Source: Deltaproteobacteria bacterium
GTDB taxonomy: Bacteria > Desulfobacterota > Desulfobacteria > Desulfobacterales > Desulfatibacillaceae
Direction: 5' to 3'
DNA length: 64,000 nucleotides
Assembly: GCA_016235345.1 (NCBI GenBank)
Contig: JACRLG010000007.1
Span: 62,001 to 126,000, forward strand
The notes below the pieces were generated by a model, which had not been told where the DNA came from, did no database searches, and was given only the letters and a program-made list of their open reading frames with translations. Shown here in pieces: positions 25,799 through 36,480 of this stretch. Numbering within the stretch: the first letter of the stretch is position 1; every line of letters starts with the position of its first letter. The translations under genes were made by a program, and so were the position numbers.

Positions 25799-27751
25799 CT
25801 AAGAGCCGTGCCTGGCCCTCCGGGAGATTCGCTCCGCTACCCTGGGAAAAAGGTTGACATCGGTGTTGGGCAGAAAAAGGGCGGCCACGTAGTTGTCCAT
25901 GTAGGAAGCGACCTCGGAAAGCTCCAGGCTCGTCATCTTGTGGGTCACCTCCACCACGTCGCGCCTTATGCGGTTGGTCAAAACGCTCATCTTGGCCCCA
26001 AGGAGCGAACCGTTACCCAGGTAGATGAACTTTTCCGGGTCGGTTTCGGGCAGAAGCCCTATGGTCATGGCGCTTTCAAGGTCCACATAGGAGCCGAAAC
26101 CGCCCGCCAGGATTATCCGGTCAAGGTCCGAGACCGTGAGGCCCACCTCGCCCAGAAGGGTGGTGTAGCCCGCGAACATGGCCCCCTTGGCCCGGATGAG
26201 GTTATCTATGTCCGCTTCGGTGAGGACGATGTCCCGGTCGATCTGGGTGTCTTTCTGCCAGGCCACCACGTATTCCACCACTTCGTCGCGCACCCTTATG
26301 CGGTCGGTTTCAAGGTCGCGGTTGAATTTTCCGGCGTTGTCGATGAGCCCGGTGTTGAACATGGCGGCCAGCATTATGATGAGCCCGCTTCCGCAGATAC
26401 CCTTGGGGCGGGTGTTGCCTATGGTGAGGTTCATTGGCTCCCAGGTGACCGGATCGATGGAGAAATCCTCGATGGCCCCGATGGTGGCCCTCATTCCGTG
26501 CTCCACGCCGCCGCCCTCGAAGGCCGGGCCTGCGGAACATGCCGCGCACATCATCCAGTCGCTGTTTCCCACAACGATTTCCGCGTTGGTGCCGATGTCT
26601 ATGAACAAGGTGAGCTTGTCGCTGCGGTACATGCCGCTTCCCATGACCCCGGCCACGATGTCGCCGCCAACGTAGCTCGATACGCAGGGGTACATGAGGG
26701 CCGTCACGTGGGGGGGAAGATCGAGGCCCAGTTCCACGGCCTTGACGGCTGGGTAGAGCGTGGCCGCAGGAACATAGGGGGCGCGGCGGATTGCCTTGGG
26801 GTTCACCTTCATGAAAAGCTGTGTCATGGTGGTGTTGCCCGCAAGGGAGACAGTAGTGATCTCGTCGGGATCGATTCCGGCCCTGAGGATGATGCGCTTT
26901 ATGATCTTGTTGATGGTGCCGACAACCACTTCGTTTATGCGGTCCAGCCCGCCTTCCTTTTCGGCATATATGATGCGGGTGATCACGTCCTCGCCGTAGC
27001 TAATCTGGCCGTTGAACTCCCCGTGCTCGGCAAGGACTTCGCCCGTGATGACGTCCACGAGCTGGCCGTAAACGGTGGTGGTGCCTATGTCGATGGCGAT
27101 CACGTAGTGGGTTTTGGTGGTGTCGCCGGGGCTGACGTTGATTATGTGGGTCCGCCCGCATTCCATGCGAACGGGCCGGGCCAGGGACACCGTGACCTTG
27201 AAGTCGCTGTCCCTCAAGACCTGCGGGAGCTTCCTGATAACCGAAAGGTCCACCTTCATGCGGTGCTCGCCGTGGTTATGGCGCAGGTGGTTGATCACCC
27301 GGCTTGCGTCGCACACGTTGTCCTCGATGGACGGGGGGGAAAGTTCAAGGTATTTTTCCTCCACCGGCGGAACGAAAAGACCCTCCTCCTTCAACTGGTT
27401 CAAGTCCATCTGCTTGATTTTGGCCGTGCGCCGGGGGCTCTTGGCCTTGTTGAGAACCGCCGCGTCTAGTGAGGATTCCACCGGCACCCGGATCGCCACG
27501 TCGGCGTTCACGTTGCTCTGGCAGGCCAGCCGCCAGCCCTTGGCCCAGTCTTCGGGGCGGACCTTTTCCTTGCCCCCGCCCTCGATGGAGCCTTCTTCGA
27601 CAAGTATCCGGCACTTGCCGCACACACCCTCGCCGCCGCACGACGCGTTTATGTGAACTCCGGCCTCCATGGCGGCCCGGATCACGCTGGTTCCGGCCTC
27701 AACCTCGATTTCCTGGTTGTGGGGCAGAAACTTGACTTTTACGGTGCTCAT
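25799..27751 (-). CDS. acsV: corrinoid activation protein (RACo-like) with N-terminal ferredoxin domain
   Basis: This 650-residue protein is a reductive activator that uses ATP to return inactive Co(II) corrinoid of AcsC/AcsD to Co(I). Residues 1-90 form a [2Fe-2S] ferredoxin domain with cysteines 38, 44, 47 and 77 (ASCGGEGVCGKC and ACQSN). A linker and an ASKHA-type ATPase follow (AIDIGTTTVYGQL, LFIDIGTNAEIVVG, ICGSGLIIMLAAM, ILAGGFGSYVDLE). The start at 27751 follows GGAGG; a frame extending 23 codons upstream has no ribosome site. It may be transcribed from its own start inside or near the family 2 repeat upstream. Confidence 0.92.
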   Translation of the reverse strand: MSTVKVKFLPHNQEIEVEAGTSVIRAAMEAGVHINASCGGEGVCGKCRILVEEGSIEGGGKEKVRPEDWAKGWRLACQSNVNADVAIRVPVESSLDAAVLNKAKSPRRTAKIKQMDLNQLKEEGLFVPPVEEKYLELSPPSIEDNVCDASRVINHLRHNHGEHRMKVDLSVIRKLPQVLRDSDFKVTVSLARPVRMECGRTHIINVSPGDTTKTHYVIAIDIGTTTVYGQLVDVITGEVLAEHGEFNGQISYGEDVITRIIYAEKEGGLDRINEVVVGTINKIIKRIILRAGIDPDEITTVSLAGNTTMTQLFMKVNPKAIRRAPYVPAATLYPAVKAVELGLDLPPHVTALMYPCVSSYVGGDIVAGVMGSGMYRSDKLTLFIDIGTNAEIVVGNSDWMMCAACSAGPAFEGGGVEHGMRATIGAIEDFSIDPVTWEPMNLTIGNTRPKGICGSGLIIMLAAMFNTGLIDNAGKFNRDLETDRIRVRDEVVEYVVAWQKDTQIDRDIVLTEADIDNLIRAKGAMFAGYTTLLGEVGLTVSDLDRIILAGGFGSYVDLESAMTIGLLPETDPEKFIYLGNGSLLGAKMSVLTNRIRRDVVEVTHKMTSLELSEVASYMDNYVAALFLPNTDVNLFPRVAERISRRARHGS

Positions 27752-27761
27752 TGAACCTCCT

Positions 27762-27952
27762 ATTAACAGGAGCGTAATTTGATTCCATTTTTCATGGGGG
27801 TAGTTGCCCAAGGTCGTCATTCCGACGTAGGCCGGAATCCAGTTCTTTGCTGTTGGCAGCTCTTTTCTGGACCCCGGCCTACGCCGGGGTGACGGAGGTT
27901 ACCTCTCTGAGAAATGGAAATAAACCTTGCTCCCAGAAATAATAATCCCATG
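27762..27952. repeat. family 2 element, copy 3, with a family 3 palindrome inside
   Basis: The ends match family 2 (GGAGC, GATTCCATTTTTC at one side; GAAATGGAAATAAACC and TTGCTCC at the other), but the middle is replaced by a family 3 palindrome (27814-27893). The right end of the acsV ribosome site is only a few bases away. Confidence 0.75.
27814..27893. repeat. family 3 palindrome, copy 2 (nested)
   Basis: GTCATTCCGACGTAGGCCGG and CCGGCCTACGCCGGGGTGAC arms enclose about 38 bases. Nested in the family 2 element at 27762-27952, so it arrived later or the two evolved jointly. Confidence 0.85.
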
Positions 27953-27960
27953 GACCGGGC

Positions 27961-29394
27961 TCAATTCTCCAGGCGCTTTTTCAGAAGCTCGTTCACCAAC
28001 TGCGGGTTGGCCTTGCCCCTTGTTTTTTTCATGACGGCCCCCACGAAAAAGCCCATGAGCTTCACCTTGCCGCCCTTGTAGCCCTCCACCTCGGCGGGGC
28101 TTTCCGCCAACACCTCGTCCACGGCCTTTTCGATGACCGAGGTGTCCGAAACCTGCACCAGGCCCTTTTCCTTCACGATGACGTCCGGGGCCTTGCCGGT
28201 AGTTGCCATTTCCTCGAAAACCGTCTTGGCGATCTTTCCGGAAATGACGCCGGATTCAATGAGTTTCAGCATGGCGGCCAGGGATGCCGCGCTTATCGGG
28301 GACCCGGCGATTGAAAGGCCCTTTTCGTTGAGAAGGGCAGAAAGCCCGCCGGTAACCCAGTTGGCGGCCTGCTTGGGCTCGCAGTTGCCCTCGTTCACTA
28401 CGGCCTCGAAATAATCGGCGATGTCGCGCTCGGTGGTCAGGACCCCGGCATCATAGTCGGAAAGGCCGTATTGGGACATGAACCGGGCCTTCTTGGCGTC
28501 CGGAAGCTCAGGCAGAAGCGCCTTCATCCCGTTTTCCCACTGCTGGAAAACCATGAGCGGTATAAGGTCCGGGTCCGGGAAATACCGGTAGTCGTGGGCC
28601 TCCTCCTTGCCCCGCATGGGAAGGGTTTTCCCGGCGTTGGCGTCCCATAGCCTGGTTTCCTGCACCACGCTTCCGCCGTCCTCGATGACCGCCGTCTGGC
28701 GGGCGACCTCGTACGCAATGGCCTTTTCCACGTTTTTGAAGGAGTTCATGTTTTTAAGCTCTGCTCGCGTTCCGAATTTCTCCTGGCCCACGGGCCTTAT
28801 GCTGACGTTTGCGTCGCAGCGGAAGGAGCCTTCCTCCATGTTGCCGTCGCAGACGTCAAGGTACCGCAAGATTGCGTGGAGCTTCCTGAGGTAGGCCCCG
28901 GCCTCTTCGGCGGAGCGCATGTCCGGCTCGCTCACGATCTCCATCAAAGGCGTGCCGGTGCGGTTGTAGTCCACCCGGCTTACCGGGGAGTGCTCGTCGT
29001 GCACGAGCTTTCCTGCGTCCTCCTCCATGTGGATGCGGGTTATGCCGATGCGCTTTCCGCCTTTTGAAGTCTCGATCTCAAGCCAGCCGTGTTCGGCCAA
29101 AGGAAGCTCGTACATCGATATCTGGTAGTTTTTGGGAAGATCGGGGTAGAAGTAGTTTTTGCGGGCGAAGCGTGATTCCCGGTTCACCTTGCAGTTGGTG
29201 GCAAGGGCCGTGAGGATGGCGAAGTCCACCGCCTTTTTGTTGAGGACGGGAAGGCTGCCGGGCATTCCCAGGCACACCGGGCAGGTGTGGGTGTTGGGAG
29301 GCGCACCGAAAGCCGTGGAGCAGCCGCAGAATATCTTGGACCGGGTCTTAAGCTGGGCGTGGACCTCAAGGCCGATTACCGTTTCAAACTCCAT
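27961..29394 (-). CDS. gatB: Asp-tRNA(Asn)/Glu-tRNA(Gln) amidotransferase subunit B
   Basis: This 477-residue subunit binds the mischarged tRNA and activates it in the GatCAB complex. The start [10 protein letters not shown]-like ([17 protein letters not shown]), the Zn-type cysteines FCGCS and [15 protein letters not shown], and the C-terminal YqeY/tail region with [16 protein letters not shown] are typical. An upstream in-frame extension of 130 codons lacks a ribosome site and is rejected. gatA and gatC are not adjacent. Confidence 0.95.
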   Translation of the reverse strand: MEFETVIGLEVHAQLKTRSKIFCGCSTAFGAPPNTHTCPVCLGMPGSLPVLNKKAVDFAILTALATNCKVNRESRFARKNYFYPDLPKNYQISMYELPLAEHGWLEIETSKGGKRIGITRIHMEEDAGKLVHDEHSPVSRVDYNRTGTPLMEIVSEPDMRSAEEAGAYLRKLHAILRYLDVCDGNMEEGSFRCDANVSIRPVGQEKFGTRAELKNMNSFKNVEKAIAYEVARQTAVIEDGGSVVQETRLWDANAGKTLPMRGKEEAHDYRYFPDPDLIPLMVFQQWENGMKALLPELPDAKKARFMSQYGLSDYDAGVLTTERDIADYFEAVVNEGNCEPKQAANWVTGGLSALLNEKGLSIAGSPISAASLAAMLKLIESGVISGKIAKTVFEEMATTGKAPDVIVKEKGLVQVSDTSVIEKAVDEVLAESPAEVEGYKGGKVKLMGFFVGAVMKKTRGKANPQLVNELLKKRLEN

Positions 29395-29560
29395 GTCAGT
29401 AGCCTCTTTTCCGATTTCGTGAATTTTCACCCCTTGCGGGGAATTGCAATTAATAGGAACTTTACCCAATCTTGGCAAGGCTAATTTATAGATTAGTTTG
29501 ACGTTGACCGCCAACGCTTCCCGCATTAAAACCGGCTCGACTTGCGAAATGGAGGCGTAA

Positions 29561-29746
29561 ATGGATTTTGTGTTATGCGTTCTTGGTGCGGCCCTTGTTT
29601 TGGAGGGGCTGCCGTTTTTCCTTTTTCCGGGCAGGATGAAGGAGGCCCTTTTGGAGATGGCCAAAAACGAGGACAGGGCCCTTCGCACCCTGGGTTTCTG
29701 CATCCTGGTGACCGGCGCGGTCTTTCTGTGGTTCGGGGGGCGGTGA
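29561..29746 (+). CDS. small DUF2065 (YjeT-like) membrane protein
   Basis: A 61-residue protein with two hydrophobic segments (residues 3-22 and 43-59) joined by a basic loop ([22 protein letters not shown]). The pattern fits the DUF2065 inner-membrane family, whose function is unknown. It overlaps queA by four bases (GTGA), so the pair is co-translated. GGAGG lies upstream of the ATG. Confidence 0.8.
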   Translation: MDFVLCVLGAALVLEGLPFFLFPGRMKEALLEMAKNEDRALRTLGFCILVTGAVFLWFGGR

Positions 29747-30822
29747 GCTTGGATATCGCCGACATCGAAATTTCCGCCTACCACTACGATCTTCCAGATG
29801 AACTCATAGCCCAGGTTCCCAGGCCCGACCGCGAAAGCTCCCGGCTTCTTACGCTGGACAAAAATTCCGGGGCGGTTTCACACTCGCGTTTTTCGGACGT
29901 GGCAAGCCTTCTTCGCCCCGGCGATTTGCTGGTGATGAACGACACCAGGGTCATCCGGGCCCGCCTTCTGGGAACCAAGGACACCGGCGGCTTCTGCGAG
30001 GCCATGATAATGGACTTTGCGGGAGGCATGGAGGAAGCGGGGCGAACCGGCTCATTCACCACGTCCTGCTTGTTGCGGTCCGCCAAGACCCCGAAAATCG
30101 GGCGACGCATTTTCTTCGACGGCGGACATTGTGCAGAAATTATTTCAGGAGCAGACGGCATCTACACCCTGGCCTTCTCCTTCGGAACCGAGGCTCTGGA
30201 AATTCTCGAAACCATAGGCCGGGTTCCGCTTCCGCCTTATATCAAAAGGAGTGCGGACGCATCCGCCTTTGACGATTCGGCCTCTTACCAGACGGTTTAT
30301 GCCAAAGAAAACGGGGCCGTGGCCGCGCCCACGGCGGGGCTTCACTTTACAGGGGAGCTTCTGAAAAACCTGAATGCAGTGGGGGTTGAGACTGCCAGCG
30401 TAACCTTGCATGTGGGCTACGGCACCTTCGCGCCGGTGCGGGTGGACGACGTGCGCCTTCACAGGGTCCACGCCGAGCGCTACACCGTGCCGGAGCAAAC
30501 GGCCAACGCCGTCAACCGGGCGAAAGGGGAGGGCCGCCGGGTCATCGCCGTGGGGACCACGTCCACCCGCACCCTGGAGTTTTGCGCCGATCCCTCTGGC
30601 CGCGTCAGCGCCGGAAGCGGCCTTTGTGACCTCTGCATCCTTCCCGGATACCGCTTCCGCGCCGTTGAGGGGCTAATCACCAACTTCCACCTTCCCCGCA
30701 CGAGCCTCCTTTTCCTGGTGAGCGCCCTTGCCGGGCGCGAGCGTATTCTGGCCGCCTACCGTGAGGCGGTCCAACATCAATACCGCTTTTTCAGCTACGG
30801 GGATGCCATGTTTATTGTATAA
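29743..30822 (+). CDS. queA: tRNA preQ1(34) S-adenosylmethionine ribosyltransferase-isomerase
   Basis: This 359-residue enzyme makes epoxyqueuosine in the wobble position of tRNA. Landmarks are [22 protein letters not shown] near the start, [32 protein letters not shown] and the C-terminal [19 protein letters not shown]. The GTG at 29743 overlaps the DUF2065 stop; a TTG two codons later is an alternative. No terminator is visible after it. Confidence 0.95.
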   Translation: MSLDIADIEISAYHYDLPDELIAQVPRPDRESSRLLTLDKNSGAVSHSRFSDVASLLRPGDLLVMNDTRVIRARLLGTKDTGGFCEAMIMDFAGGMEEAGRTGSFTTSCLLRSAKTPKIGRRIFFDGGHCAEIISGADGIYTLAFSFGTEALEILETIGRVPLPPYIKRSADASAFDDSASYQTVYAKENGAVAAPTAGLHFTGELLKNLNAVGVETASVTLHVGYGTFAPVRVDDVRLHRVHAERYTVPEQTANAVNRAKGEGRRVIAVGTTSTRTLEFCADPSGRVSAGSGLCDLCILPGYRFRAVEGLITNFHLPRTSLLFLVSALAGRERILAAYREAVQHQYRFFSYGDAMFIV

Positions 30823-30929
30823 TTTTGTAGTTTCTCTTAACTTACACGACAATTTTGTAGTATAGGTTCTGCTAACAAAAATGTTCAATTTGTTGGCCCC
30901 ACTCAAGTTTATCTTTTAAAATCAATGGG

Positions 30930-30958
30930 TTGACATAAATTCGTCAAGCGTCTATAGG
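30930..30958 (+). promoter_or_regulatory. predicted sigma70 promoter of amtB
   Basis: TTGACA (30930-30935) and TATAGG (30953-30958) with a 17-base spacer, about 40 bases before the amtB start. No sigma54 -24/-12 element was noticed. Confidence 0.6.
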
Positions 30959-31004
30959 GTTGCGAACCATTTTGCTGTAACCCGATAACCTTCAAGGAGA
31001 CGCA

Positions 31005-32330
31005 ATGACCAAGAAATCCGCAGTGTTATCCATTTTATCACTATACTTCGCTTTCCCGGCGCTGGCAGCCGCAGCGGACCCCCACGGCGTTGACACCGGC
31101 ATAACCGCCTGGATGCTCACCTCCACCGCCCTGGTGCTTTTAATGGTGCCGGGGCTCGCCATGTTTTACGGCGGGCTTGTGCGGTCCAAGAACGTATTGG
31201 GAACCATGATGCACAGCATGATAGCAATTCCCGTGATCGGGGTCCTGTGGGTGGCGGTGGGCTATTCCCTGGCCTTCGGGGACAGCATCCTGGGCGGCTT
31301 CGTGGGCTGGAAGGGAGATTACTTCTTTTTGAGGGGAATTGACGACACCATCGTAAACGGCGTTCCCGAATACGTCATCGCCATGTTCCAGGGAAAATTC
31401 GCCATCATCACCCCGGCCCTCATCGCCGGAGCCCTGGCCGAGCGGGTCTATTTCAGGGGTTACATCCTCTTTATCGTCCTGTGGTTTCTCCTGGTCTACT
31501 GCCCCCTGTGCCACTGGATTTGGTCGCCTTCGGGCTGGCTTTTCAACTCTGGCGCGGCGGGCGTGATAGACCTTGCGGGCGGGCTGGTGATCCACGTGTC
31601 AGCCGGGTTTTCGGCCCTTGTGGTGGCGATCTTCCTGGGGCCGCGCAAGGGCTATCCCAAGACCCCCATGCTGCCCAACAACCTTGTCATGACCATAATG
31701 GGAGCCGGAATCCTGTGGGTGGGCTGGTTCGGCTTCAACGCAGGCTCCACGGTGCAGAGCGGCCTGGACACAGCCCGCGCCCTCACCATGACCCAGGTTT
31801 CCGCAGCCAGCGGCGCGTTTACGTGGGTCATCATCGAGGCCATCCATTACCGCAAGGCCACATCCCTTGGCCTTGTCTCAGGTATTCTTGCGGGGCTCGT
31901 GGCCATAACACCTGCGGCGGGCGTGGTTCAGCCCTGGGGGGCTCTCATCCTTGGCGCGCTTTCATCCTGCATCTGTTACGCCGCCCTTCAGTTGAAGGGC
32001 CGGTTCGGCTATGACGACAGCCTGGACTGCTTCGGCGTTCACGGCGTGGGAAGCGGCATGGGAGTCCTCCTGCTGGCCTTTTTCGTGCGGCCAAGCTGGA
32101 TGACCAATGCCGCCTCCAAGGTCGCGGGCTGGAACGCCTTTTCACAGTTCGGCATCCAGGCGATGGGCTTTACCGTCACGGTGGCCCTTGCGGTGGCGGC
32201 CACGGCGGCCATCTGTTTCATCGTGCAGAAAACCGTCGGATTCAGAATAGACGAGGAAAGCGAAGTTGCGGGTCTCGATTACGCCCTTCACGGCGAAAGA
32301 GGTTATAGTATTAATAATGTTGAGGGTTAA
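31005..32330 (+). CDS. amtB: ammonium transporter
   Basis: This 441-residue Amt/MEP channel has a likely signal peptide (residues 1-24, ending ALAAAA) and eleven hydrophobic segments. Family motifs include the Amt signature near residues 160-190 and the pore residues around FHVSAG-type positions (IHVSAGFSALV), plus CFGVHGVGSGMG. The expected length is 400-450. A glnK/glnB gene usually lies beside amtB; none is found on either side here. AAGGAGA supports the start. A GC-rich hairpin follows. Confidence 0.95.
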   Translation: MTKKSAVLSILSLYFAFPALAAAADPHGVDTGITAWMLTSTALVLLMVPGLAMFYGGLVRSKNVLGTMMHSMIAIPVIGVLWVAVGYSLAFGDSILGGFVGWKGDYFFLRGIDDTIVNGVPEYVIAMFQGKFAIITPALIAGALAERVYFRGYILFIVLWFLLVYCPLCHWIWSPSGWLFNSGAAGVIDLAGGLVIHVSAGFSALVVAIFLGPRKGYPKTPMLPNNLVMTIMGAGILWVGWFGFNAGSTVQSGLDTARALTMTQVSAASGAFTWVIIEAIHYRKATSLGLVSGILAGLVAITPAAGVVQPWGALILGALSSCICYAALQLKGRFGYDDSLDCFGVHGVGSGMGVLLLAFFVRPSWMTNAASKVAGWNAFSQFGIQAMGFTVTVALAVAATAAICFIVQKTVGFRIDEESEVAGLDYALHGERGYSINNVEG

Positions 32331-32349
32331 CTGACCTCTTGCGCTTCGC

Positions 32350-32373
32350 GCCCCGGCAACGAGTTGCCGGGGC
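32350..32373 (+). terminator. hairpin after amtB
   Basis: An 11-bp stem (GCCCCGGCAAC / GTTGCCGGGGC) 20 bases after the amtB stop, without a T-run. Possibly a weak or factor-assisted terminator. Confidence 0.45.
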
Positions 32374-32424
32374 CACCCGGAGACGGGCCAATCGCCAAGT
32401 GTTTTTCCCGACTACCTACGACGC

Positions 32425-32555
32425 AGGCTGATCAAAAACGATGAAATGCAAGGAACGCGAGCGGCGCGGGAAGGAATAGTACTTTTCGTACATGACGACC
32501 CGCGCCGCGATGCGTGACACAGCAGTTCGCGTTTTTGGACAGCCTGTCGGCCTGC
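32425..32555. repeat. family 1 palindromic element, copy 2 (short form)
   Basis: 131 bp. Arms GCAGGCTGATCAAAAACG and, at the icmF side, the complement of GACAGGCTGTCCAAAAACG. Centre AGTACTTTTCGTAC. It begins directly after the icmF TAG stop. Confidence 0.85.
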
Positions 32556-35500
32556 CTACATGTTGCGTCTGTATCTTCCTCCCACGGAATACAGCGCCTC
32601 GGTGATCTGCCCCAGGCTCGCCACCCGCACGGTGTCCATAAGGATGTTGAACAGATTCTCGCCGGTGAGCGCCGCCTTCTGGAGCCGCGCCAGGGCCTCC
32701 GGGGCCTCGTTTTCGTGGGCCTTCTGGAAGGCGGCAAGGCGGGTGAGCTGGGAGTCCTTTTCCCGGTCGGTGGAGCGGGCCAGTTCTATGGTGCCCATGT
32801 CCTCCATGCCGCCCTTGTCGGGGTCGAGGAAGGTGTTGACTCCGATTATGGGAAGCTCGCCGGAGTGCTTGCGGGTTTCGTACAGGACCGATTCGTCCTG
32901 GATGCGGCCCCGCTGGTAGCCAAGCTCCATGGCCCCAAGAACGCCGCCGCGCGTGGTTATGCGGTCGAACTCCATCAGAACCGCCTCTTCCACGAGCCGG
33001 GTAAGCTCGTCCACAATGTAGCTTCCCTGGTTGGGATTCTCGTTCTTGGCAAGCCCCCATTCCCGGTTGATGATAAGCTGTATCGCAAGTGCCCGGCGAA
33101 CGGATTCCGCCGTGGGGGTCGTTATGGCCTCGTCGAAGGCGTTGGTGTGAAGGCTGTTGCAGTTGTCATATATGGCGCAAAGGCCCTGCAGTGTGGTGCG
33201 GATGTCGTTGAACTGTATGTCCTGGCTGTGAAGGCTGCGGCCAGAAGTCTGAACGTGGTACTTGAGCATCTGGCTTCTTGGGCTTGCCTTGTAACGCTCC
33301 CTCATGGCGATGGCCCAGATGCGCCGGGCCACCCGGCCTATCACGGTGTATTCGGGGTCCATGCCGTTTGAAAAGAAAAAGGAGAAATTGGGCGCGAAGC
33401 TGTCTATTGGCATTCCCCGCGACAGATAATATTCAACATAGGTGAACCCGTTGGCCAGCGTCAAAGCCAACTGGGTTATGGGGTTGGCCCCGGCTTCTGC
33501 GATGTGGTAGCCGGAAATGGAGACCGAGTAGAAGTTCCGCACGTTGTTTTTTATGAAAAACTCCTGGATGTCGCCCATGATCTTCAAGGCGAACTCGGTG
33601 GAGAAGATGCAGGTGTTCTGGCCCTGGTCCTCCTTTAATATGTCGGCCTGGACAGTGCCGCGCACCGAAGAGAGCGCGGTGGCCTTGATTTTGGCGTATT
33701 CCTCCGCCGTTGGCTCCCGTCCGTTTTCGCTCCTGAATTTTTCCGCCTGCTGGTCGATGGCGGTGTTTAAAAACATGGCGAGCATTATTGGGGCCGGGCC
33801 GTTTATGGTCATGGAGACCGACGTTGACGGCGCGCAAAGGTCAAAGCCGCCGTAGAGCACCTTCACGTCTTCCACGGTGCAGACCGAGACGCCTGAGTTG
33901 CCGATTTTCCCGAAGATGTCGGGCCGCCGGTCGGGGTCGCGCCCGTAAAGGGTTACGGAATCGAAGGCCGTTGAAAGCCGGGTCGCCTCGGAATTTGCCG
34001 ACAGCATCTTGAAACGCCTGTTGGTTCGGGCCGGGTCGCCTTCGCCCGCGAACATGCGGGTGGGGTCCTCGTCCATGCGCTTGAAGGGGAAAACACCTGC
34101 GGTGTACGGGAAGTAGCCCGCAAGGTTTTCCTCCCGCAGAAAGCGGTAGATTTCAGCCGGGTCCTCGCTTTGGGGCAGTGCCACCTTAGGAATGGCGGTG
34201 TGTGAAAGGCTCTGGGTTTTAAGGGGAACCCTGAATTCCTTGTTTCTTATGGTGTAGCAAAACTCGCGGCCCGAATAGTTTTTCTTGAGCGCGGGCCAGG
34301 ACTCCAGAAGGCTTTCGGTTTCCGGCTCAATGGCCCCTCTCGCCTTTTGCGCCTCCATTTCAATATGGTAGCGGGCGTCCTTTTCGTTCCCAACCGCCTT
34401 GGCGGCCTCCTCAAGATGCCATGCCTTGCGCACCGCGTCCATCTGGCTTCGGGTCTCTTTGTGGTAGCCCCGCACGGTTTCGGCTATTTCGGAAAGATAG
34501 CGCACCCGCTCGCCCGGAATAATTAGCGTTTGGCTGGTGGAGACCTTTTCGGCTGGCCTTTGGCGGGGGGATGAAAGCGACAGCCCGCACTTTTCGTTGA
34601 TGCGGTCCAAAAGGGCAAGGTAGAAGGCCGTTACGCCGTCGTCGTTGAATTTTGACGCCGATGTGCCGAAAACAGGCATGTCCTCCGGGAGCCTGTCCCA
34701 GGCCTCGCGGTTGCGCTGGACCTGCTTGGCCACCAGGCGCACCGCGTCCGGCCCGCCCTGCTTCTCGTACTTGTTCACCACCACAAGGTCCGCGTAATCC
34801 AGCATGTCGATTTTTTCAAGCTGGGTTGCGGCCCCGAATTCGCCGGTCATCACGTAAACCGGGATGTCCACCAAATCCACTATGGCGGTGTCGCCCTGGC
34901 CTATGCCTGCGGTTTCTGCGATTACGAGGTCAAAGCCCGCCGCCTTTAAAACCCTCACGGCCTCGGCGATCACGCTGGAAAGCTCGGTCTGGCTGTTGCG
35001 GGTCGCCAAAGAGCGCATGTAAACGCCCTTTTTGTCTATGGAATTCATGCGGATGCGGTCACCTAAAAGCGCGCCGCCTGTTTTGCGCCGGGAAGGGTCG
35101 GTGCAGACCACGGCCACTTTTATTTCCGGAAAATCGTGAACGAGCCGCAAAATCACTTCATCGGTAAGGGAGCTTTTGCCCGCGCCGCCGCTTCCGGTGA
35201 TGCCCACCACGGGCACCTTTTTGGACTCCGCCGCCTGACGGATTTTTTCGCGCAGGCCGTCGGCCCCGGCCCCGAAATTTTCCAGGCAGGTGATGCACCG
35301 CGAAACCAGGGGGATGTTGTCCGGGCCAAGGCCAAAGATGTCCTCCACGGGCTTTTCCGCCACTAAAAAATCCATGCGCCTGACCATGTCGTTTATCATG
35401 CCTATAAGGCCCATACGCGCGCCGTCGCCGGGCGAGTAAATCTTTTCCACTCCGTAGGCTTCAAGCTCCCGTATTTCTGCTGGCACGATGACGCCGCCGC

Positions 35501-35864
35501 CGCCGCCGAAAACCCTTATGTGGCCCGCGCCGCGCTCCTTCAGAAGATCAACCAGGTAGCGGAAAAACTCCATGTGCCCGCCCTGGTAGGATGAAATGGC
35601 GATTCCCTGAACGTCCTCGTCGATGGCGGCGGCAACCACGTCGTCCACCGAGCGGTTGTGGCCCAGATGGATCACCTCCACGCCGCCCGACATGAGCATT
35701 CGGCGGATTATGTTGATGGAGGCGTCGTGGCCGTCGAAGAGGCTGGTTGCCGTAACCACCCGGACCGGGTTTTTGGGTGCGTAGACAACGTGGTCCTGTC
35801 CCGCGCTGTAATTTTCGTGTGCGCCCGGCCCGCAAACCGCCGGGGCGCTGTCCTGATCCGTCAT
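32556..35864 (-). CDS. icmF: fused isobutyryl-CoA mutase (IcmF) with G-protein chaperone domain
   Basis: This 1102-residue B12 enzyme interconverts branched and linear acyl-CoAs (isobutyryl/butyryl, possibly pivalyl/isovaleryl). In order: a cobalamin-binding Rossmann domain at the N-terminus ([16 protein letters not shown]), a MeaB-like GTPase (P-loop [16 protein letters not shown], near residue 220) that guards cofactor loading, and the acyl-CoA mutase barrel ([14 protein letters not shown], then TISGYH-type [12 protein letters not shown]). This three-part order is diagnostic of IcmF. The ATG at 35864 has GGGAGAG before it; the 61-codon upstream extension has none. It is alone, ending on a family 1 repeat. 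Confidence 0.93.
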   Translation of the reverse strand: MTDQDSAPAVCGPGAHENYSAGQDHVVYAPKNPVRVVTATSLFDGHDASINIIRRMLMSGGVEVIHLGHNRSVDDVVAAAIDEDVQGIAISSYQGGHMEFFRYLVDLLKERGAGHIRVFGGGGGVIVPAEIRELEAYGVEKIYSPGDGARMGLIGMINDMVRRMDFLVAEKPVEDIFGLGPDNIPLVSRCITCLENFGAGADGLREKIRQAAESKKVPVVGITGSGGAGKSSLTDEVILRLVHDFPEIKVAVVCTDPSRRKTGGALLGDRIRMNSIDKKGVYMRSLATRNSQTELSSVIAEAVRVLKAAGFDLVIAETAGIGQGDTAIVDLVDIPVYVMTGEFGAATQLEKIDMLDYADLVVVNKYEKQGGPDAVRLVAKQVQRNREAWDRLPEDMPVFGTSASKFNDDGVTAFYLALLDRINEKCGLSLSSPRQRPAEKVSTSQTLIIPGERVRYLSEIAETVRGYHKETRSQMDAVRKAWHLEEAAKAVGNEKDARYHIEMEAQKARGAIEPETESLLESWPALKKNYSGREFCYTIRNKEFRVPLKTQSLSHTAIPKVALPQSEDPAEIYRFLREENLAGYFPYTAGVFPFKRMDEDPTRMFAGEGDPARTNRRFKMLSANSEATRLSTAFDSVTLYGRDPDRRPDIFGKIGNSGVSVCTVEDVKVLYGGFDLCAPSTSVSMTINGPAPIMLAMFLNTAIDQQAEKFRSENGREPTAEEYAKIKATALSSVRGTVQADILKEDQGQNTCIFSTEFALKIMGDIQEFFIKNNVRNFYSVSISGYHIAEAGANPITQLALTLANGFTYVEYYLSRGMPIDSFAPNFSFFFSNGMDPEYTVIGRVARRIWAIAMRERYKASPRSQMLKYHVQTSGRSLHSQDIQFNDIRTTLQGLCAIYDNCNSLHTNAFDEAITTPTAESVRRALAIQLIINREWGLAKNENPNQGSYIVDELTRLVEEAVLMEFDRITTRGGVLGAMELGYQRGRIQDESVLYETRKHSGELPIIGVNTFLDPDKGGMEDMGTIELARSTDREKDSQLTRLAAFQKAHENEAPEALARLQKAALTGENLFNILMDTVRVASLGQITEALYSVGGRYRRNM

Positions 35865-36180
35865 TTGAAGCTCTCCCTTTAAAAAACGTGAAACGTGAAG
35901 GCCCGCCCCGCCCGGCCCCATAAAAGGAAACCCTTGAAGCCCCGGCCCCCGCCTTATCTTTTCCCAAGGCTTTGCTGACTTTTCAGTCGCCTGAAAAAAA
36001 CCAGTGCCTATGCCTGTTTCGCTATCATTGACCGTATAGTCTGTCAACAGTTTGAGGCCAATTCACCGGCCCAAAACGATATATTTTTTCACGAAACGGG
36101 TGATTTTGCCACAAGAAAAAGACGAAATCCGCCAAGGACGGAAAAAGCGGGAGGTCGCCCTTGCCACCTGCAAAAACCGC
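35865..36180. other. gap between divergent icmF and toxin-antitoxin genes
   Basis: No gene is supported. A TTGACA box on the minus strand (complement of 36042-36047) could belong to an icmF promoter, but no good -10 was found. Confidence 0.4.
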
Positions 36181-36223
36181 TTGCCATTTTTTGTGCCAGG
36201 TATTAGACTGGTTTCAGACCGGT
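36181..36223 (+). promoter_or_regulatory. predicted promoter and operator of the phd-vapC pair
   Basis: TTGCCA (36181-36186) and TAGACT (36204-36209) are 17 bases apart. An imperfect 17-bp palindrome (ACTGGTTTCAGACCGGT, 36207-36223, 12 of 17 positions symmetric) overlaps the -10 and expected start, a fitting site for autorepression by the antitoxin complex. Confidence 0.5.
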
Positions 36224-36240
36224 TTGACAGGAGGTGTCTT

Positions 36241-36480
36241 ATGGAAAGCGTAGGGGCCTACGAGGCGAAAACTCATCTGGCGCAGCTTCTGGAACGTGTG
36301 GCCAGGGGTGAGAGGATAACCATCATGAAGCACGGCGTGCCCGTGGCTGTTTTGCAGTCGGCCGATTCCGTGAGGAAGACGCCGGTGGGTGAAGTCATAG
36401 ACGAATTGAAGCGGTTCCGCCACGGACGACGCCTGGACGGGCTTTCCATCAGGGAAATGATAGAGGAAGGGAGGAACTGA
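36241..36480 (+). CDS. Phd/YefM-family antitoxin
   Basis: This 79-residue protein has the Phd fold at its N-terminus (VGAYEAKTHLAQLLERVARGERITIMKHGVPVAVL, about residues 3-38), which binds operator DNA. The C-terminal flexible region (LSIREMIEEGRN) is expected to wrap and block the toxin. AGGAGGTG stands six bases upstream. It shares one base with the PIN toxin downstream, so the pair is co-translated. Confidence 0.9.
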   Translation: MESVGAYEAKTHLAQLLERVARGERITIMKHGVPVAVLQSADSVRKTPVGEVIDELKRFRHGRRLDGLSIREMIEEGRN

